From Priapulus caudatus (Eukaryota > Priapulida > Priapulimorpha > Priapulimorphida > Priapulidae): a stretch of DNA of 22,348 bases. The notes below the pieces were generated by a model. That model was not told the origin of the DNA. It made no database searches and saw only the letters and a list, made by a program, of their open reading frames with translations. The stretch lies in NCBI RefSeq assembly GCF_000485595.1, contig NW_014578198.1, positions 42,314 to 64,661 of the forward strand, in the 5' to 3' direction. Of this stretch, positions 19,334-22,348 are shown one piece after another. Numbering within the stretch: position 1 is the stretch's first letter; each line of letters starts with the position of its first letter. A program made the position numbers and the translations under genes.

Positions 19334-19422
19334 AATGATATTTCTACTTAGCAGTAGTAGAATTACTCCCACTAATCGTAGTAATTATACTAGTAATTTA
19401 CTAGTATTAGTAATATGCCTAC

Positions 19423-19805
19423 CCGATGTTGAACTTGAAGTAGCGAACGAATCCAGCGTATCCGCTCCCGGAATCCCGCTCCACGATTCTCGCTCCTCGT
19501 TTATCTGAATTATTTTGTCTGTTATTAGGTCGACCTAATCCGGACCACCTCCTGTTTTTTTCAAATCTTTCTTTTTTCTCCGAAACACAAATTCTCCGAC
19601 TTAAACTTTACGTCCTCTGCCGATCGGACACTCCAATGCTGCTTATTTTCTCCGCGATTTCTGTCCATATACTGTTTTTGCACTTGTTCGTAATATTGTT
19701 TGTTAGCTTCGATGTCAGCACACTCTTGTTAACCTCGTAAAGTTCTACTAGCAGTGCCTTTTCTGCACTAAAAAAATTTGGTGATCGCTTCTTCATTCCT
19801 GCCAT
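19423..19805 (-). CDS. Myb/SANT-like DNA-binding domain exon (MSANTD / Myb_DNA-bind_5 type)
   Basis: A first coding exon starting at the Met of MAGMKKRSPNFFSAEKALL (19805). The pattern RSPNFFSAEKALLVELYE, then LTSKLTNNITNKCKNSIW, then TEIAEKISSIGV is the three-helix Myb/SANT-like domain found in animal MSANTD-type proteins and in Harbinger-associated proteins. After residue 65 the frame is broken. The expected continuation appears in the other frames as AEDVKFKSENLC, then KTGGGPD, then VDLITDKIIQI, the usual order for this family (K-TGGGP then the LT-KI-I segment). So the breaks are small indels, likely sequence errors. The exon ends at about 19423 before GTAGGC, a plausible splice donor kept in the noisy duplicate too. 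The retrotransposon begins about 90 bp further on. The coiled-coil exon at 5827-6112 is the candidate downstream exon. Confidence 0.65.
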
Positions 19806-19864
19806 TGCTTCGTTTAGCTTGTTCGTCTGCTGCTGGCGTCTGTTCTATTGTTATTATTATTGGA

Positions 19865-20015
19865 AATTATGGGATACTAACTCTGAGTTAAAATATTTAA
19901 CTCTGAGTTACTTGACTCCGGATTTAATCCATGTTTATGAAACCCAAATTTAACTCGGAGTTTACTAACTTAGAGTTAGTGAGTTTAACTCAGAGTTAAC
20001 CTTAACTCAGGGTTA
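19865..20015. repeat. Cluster of TTAACTCTGAGTTAA near-palindromes
   Basis: About seven copies of AACTCTGAGTTA or its reverse complement TAACTCAGAGTT, with variants, lie in opposite orientations around a centre near 19940. The left half carries mostly the AACTCTGAGTT form and the right half the AACTCAGAGTT form, giving a potential foldback structure of about 150 bp. It lies just upstream of the Myb/SANT exon. The noisy duplicate is at about 11425-11570. Confidence 0.65.
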
Positions 20016-20338
20016 AAGTTAATCCACGACTGTGGAACCGGGTCCAGTATTTTCCGTACATAATTTAACTCTGGTTTCAGTAACCTGTTGTTGTCTCCTG
20101 TCCAGTTTTCTATTCGTTGTCCCTCCTTATATTTATTATAGCTACTAGCTGGAACCCACGCTAAGCGCGGGCTTAGTGACTGTGATGCATGTGTTACCAG
20201 TAGTGTTATGTGTAAAGTGTTATATAGAGAATTTATTTGTTGCACATGTTTTTTTATGGTTAAGATGTCAATAGAAATACATGTACAATCATGCTTACAC
20301 GTACATTTAAACCATTGTTTGGCAATACACAGTGAAAG

Positions 20339-20430
20339 ACCACACACACACATACAACACACCACGCGCACACAACACAACACACACACCACACAAACAC
20401 CACACACACACACCACACACCACATGGCCC
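20339..20430. repeat. Imperfect (CA)n microsatellite
   Basis: A CACACA tract with interruptions. Its short open frames (20208-20447 on plus, 19985-20539 on minus) are repeat translations, rich in CVCVV on the minus strand, and are not genes. The region 20016-20338 holds no recognisable gene; a small hairpin CTAAGC/GCTTAG sits at about 20161-20176. Confidence 0.9.
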
Positions 20431-20656
20431 ACAGCACAAATGTTTGATGTAAGTTGTATGTAGTACTGGTTGATATACGGACTCCAAGTAAAATATAGAT
20501 AGACTCATTGGGCTGGTTCAGCGACAGCTCGCTGTTCACGACACCCGCACAGCTTTGAATAACCGAAACTGAAATACGTGGCTTACCAAAATTCTGATTG
20601 AAAAATCTGAAATTGGGCTACAAAATCTACAACATTGCGATGTTGCAAGGAAAGAA

Positions 20657-20726
20657 TAGATGGACTCCTCCACCTTGATTACTTGATGGTAGAGGCAGCG
20701 AAAGTGGGACCCGGGTACGCAGTCTA
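20657..20726. mobile_element. Foldback MITE (second representation of the 15190 insertion)
   Basis: A TAGATGGACTCC... left end and a GGGTACGCAGTCTA right end, with the same internal CACCTTGATTACTTGATGG and the same flanks as 15190-15265 but with indels. It is the same insertion in the other assembled copy of the flank. Confidence 0.6.
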
Positions 20727-21106
20727 GCAAAGACTATAGCACCCCCCTATTTCTCCAAATCTTCACGTTTGTTTGTTTGTCTTGTTTAAAGCAGCTTTTT
20801 ACGGTTTCAACTTACCAGGTAAGTTTAAAACGCCGTCCGCATGTATTTCACGATCTCTTCTTGAATTGGCGCTATTGGATCCATAACTGACGGAGCCTTT
20901 CATTACCAACTACATACATACATAACATACAACATTTGCCAAATATAGTAAGAAACATTTATATAAATTCCATGTCTCTTTTATATTCTTAGATGTCTAT
21001 TACACATATTGTCACTAGAAGTTATTATTACGTAGCCTTTGAGATCAATCATACCAGTTTTACACTTAAGCAAAACACGCATCAAAGTAAATGATCAAGT
21101 AATCTC

Positions 21107-21240
21107 TACATAAAGGCGAAGTCTGTTTTTGTGCTGTTGTTCCGTCTACTCTCCCCTCCTAAGAGGTCAGCCCAACACCATATCTATTCTGATAAGCTGA
21201 CGCGACGCGACGCACGACCAAAAATACAATAAAAAACAAA
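21107..21240. repeat. Diverged direct repeat, copy 1
   Basis: CTACATAAAGGCGAAGTCTG followed by TTTTT, a CCGTCTA-CTC segment, GAGGTCAGCCCAACACCATAT and, after a GACGCGACG stretch, GCACGA-CAAAAATACAAT. It matches copy 2 at 21600-21765 with substitutions and small indels. Confidence 0.65.
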
Positions 21241-21599
21241 ATAAAAAAAAATCTCAAATTAACACAATAAATTTTTTTATTTAATAAATGTCCGCGGCGG
21301 TGGCGCCTACTGCATGCGCGAATTTTCGGCGGTGTTGTTTCGCCATTTTTACCTGTATTTTGTCGCTGTGTGTCGAATTACAGCGACAATAAACGATCTA
21401 TTAGCTTCGAAGAGACACGAAGCGTCGTAGACGACTACCATATAGGTATGAAAACAAAAGTTAACAGCACATTCCTAGCTGTTATTTTCGCCGCATGCAT
21501 CAGTGCTGCCGTGAGCACTAACATCTGGACTCACTCTATCCTTGAACCCTCTTTAATCAGATGACGCGACGACCATTACCAAAAACAACATTTGGGCAA

Positions 21600-21765
21600 T
21601 ACATAAAGGGCCGATCTGTTTTTCTGTCTGCAGTCCGTCTATCTCGTGCCCCCCCCCGAAAGGTCACCCCAACACCATATGATATCTCAATCAGCATACA
21701 TTGCGTCTAAAGCAGAGGAATTTTCCGACATTCATTGCAGATTGCACGATAAAAATACAATATCT
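21600..21765. repeat. Diverged direct repeat, copy 2
   Basis: TACATAAAGGGCCGATCTGT, then a CCGTCTATCTC segment, AAAGGTCACCCCAACACCAT and GCACGATAAAAATACAATAT. It lies about 490 bp from copy 1. The 64-codon plus-strand open frame at 21370-21564 lies between the copies. It has a hydrophobic segment but no recognisable homology, and I do not call it a gene. Confidence 0.65.
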
Positions 21766-22348
21766 TGAAGTTTGTCCACCGGCATAGCCGTTGCACCCTA
21801 TGAGTGATATCGCGCGACATTAATTAATTTAGAACTAATTAATTCAGCGCGTAAATTATTAGACTAAATCGGCTTCATGGACAAATAGACTCAAATTCAG
21901 AGTAGATAAGGCTAAGACATCGTGACATATGTGTCAGAATAGCTAGAATTTATAGAATGTACTACCGGTCATAGCATAATAGCGAAGTGGCGGTGTTTTA
22001 TTCTTCAATCATCACAGGTCGGAGCAATCCCTGTTAGCCGCATTATCAGCATGATCGACAACATTTAGGTTAAAACTCCTGCTCTTGCTTTTAAATAAAT
22101 TGCTGTACAAAAACACTATGTATAACGATAATATAAAAAGTAATATATACGCACATATTAGACTACCGAACGTACACAATAATCTGATGCTGACGAGCCT
22201 TGACGTTGGTTAGAATGGATTCGCGCCACTGTCGACAAGCGGTGTGCGGAGTTAGTGCGGGCTGGGGACTGCAGTCTACTCTGGCTAGCATTGTTTAATA
22301 ATGGACGAAAGGGATGTGCACGGTGCCTGATGGAAACGGCTGTGATTC
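21766..22348. other. No recognisable gene; small AT-rich palindrome
   Basis: No supportable coding sequence or RNA gene. Around 21811-21853 there is an imperfect palindrome (GCGCGACATTAATTAATTTAG / AACTAATTAATTCAGCGCG). Confidence 0.4.

Noticed and set aside
19985-20539. 184-codon minus-strand frame with a Cys/Val-rich segment
   Set aside because: The CVCVV stretch is the translated CA/TG microsatellite, and the remainder has no homology I recognise.

Overview
The window looks like an invertebrate animal genome, most likely a mollusc or another marine lophotrochozoan. It has AT-rich non-coding DNA, split exons, microsatellites, a Ty3/Gypsy-type LTR retrotransposon of the Mag type, a hAT (Charlie-like) transposon, foldback elements, and at 15.70-15.96 kb a repeat of a style I associate with bivalve and gastropod genomes. 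There are no bacterial-type operons. The organism call is inference.

Layout. 1-876: imperfect direct repeats, no convincing gene. About 877-2160: a ~36-bp minisatellite whose units change from T-containing (left) to almost T-free (right). About 1381-4625: a block with about 3% T on the + strand (my hand count is about 105 T in 3240 bases), ending abruptly inside a hAT transposase. 4632-5607: that transposase remnant and its terminal repeat. 5721-5800: an 80-bp palindrome. 5827-6112: a minus-strand exon encoding a coiled coil. 7398-7486: a short foldback element with a perfect 9-bp target duplication. 7658-19328: an LTR retrotransposon on the minus strand. Its two 155-bp LTRs differ at one base and share the 5-bp flank GTTCT. 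It has a tRNA-Ser-type primer site and a polypurine tract. 19423-19805: a minus-strand exon encoding a Myb/SANT-like domain, ending at a plausible splice donor. 19.87-22.35 kb: short repeats and unassigned DNA.

Best reading of the gene content. One host-like (or Harbinger-associated) Myb/SANT plus coiled-coil gene lies on the minus strand. Its first exon is near 19.8 kb and its last near 5.9 kb. The retrotransposon sits in the intron, in the same orientation, about 90 bp below the first donor site.

The span between 8.5 and about 15.6 kb should not be read as independent biology. It is an indel-rich second copy of sequence found again at 16.1-21.1 kb, broken by exactly 25 Ns at 11934-11958. 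This looks like raw long reads placed in a gap. The only unique material there is a noisy integrase segment (about 11959-13400), which carries its own smaller T-poor patch.

Most unusual signal: the T-to-G style depletion. In the minisatellite, T positions become G while A and C positions are kept. This is either an undescribed strand-specific process or a base-calling/consensus artefact. The patch inside the noisy integrase argues for an artefact, and raw reads would settle it.
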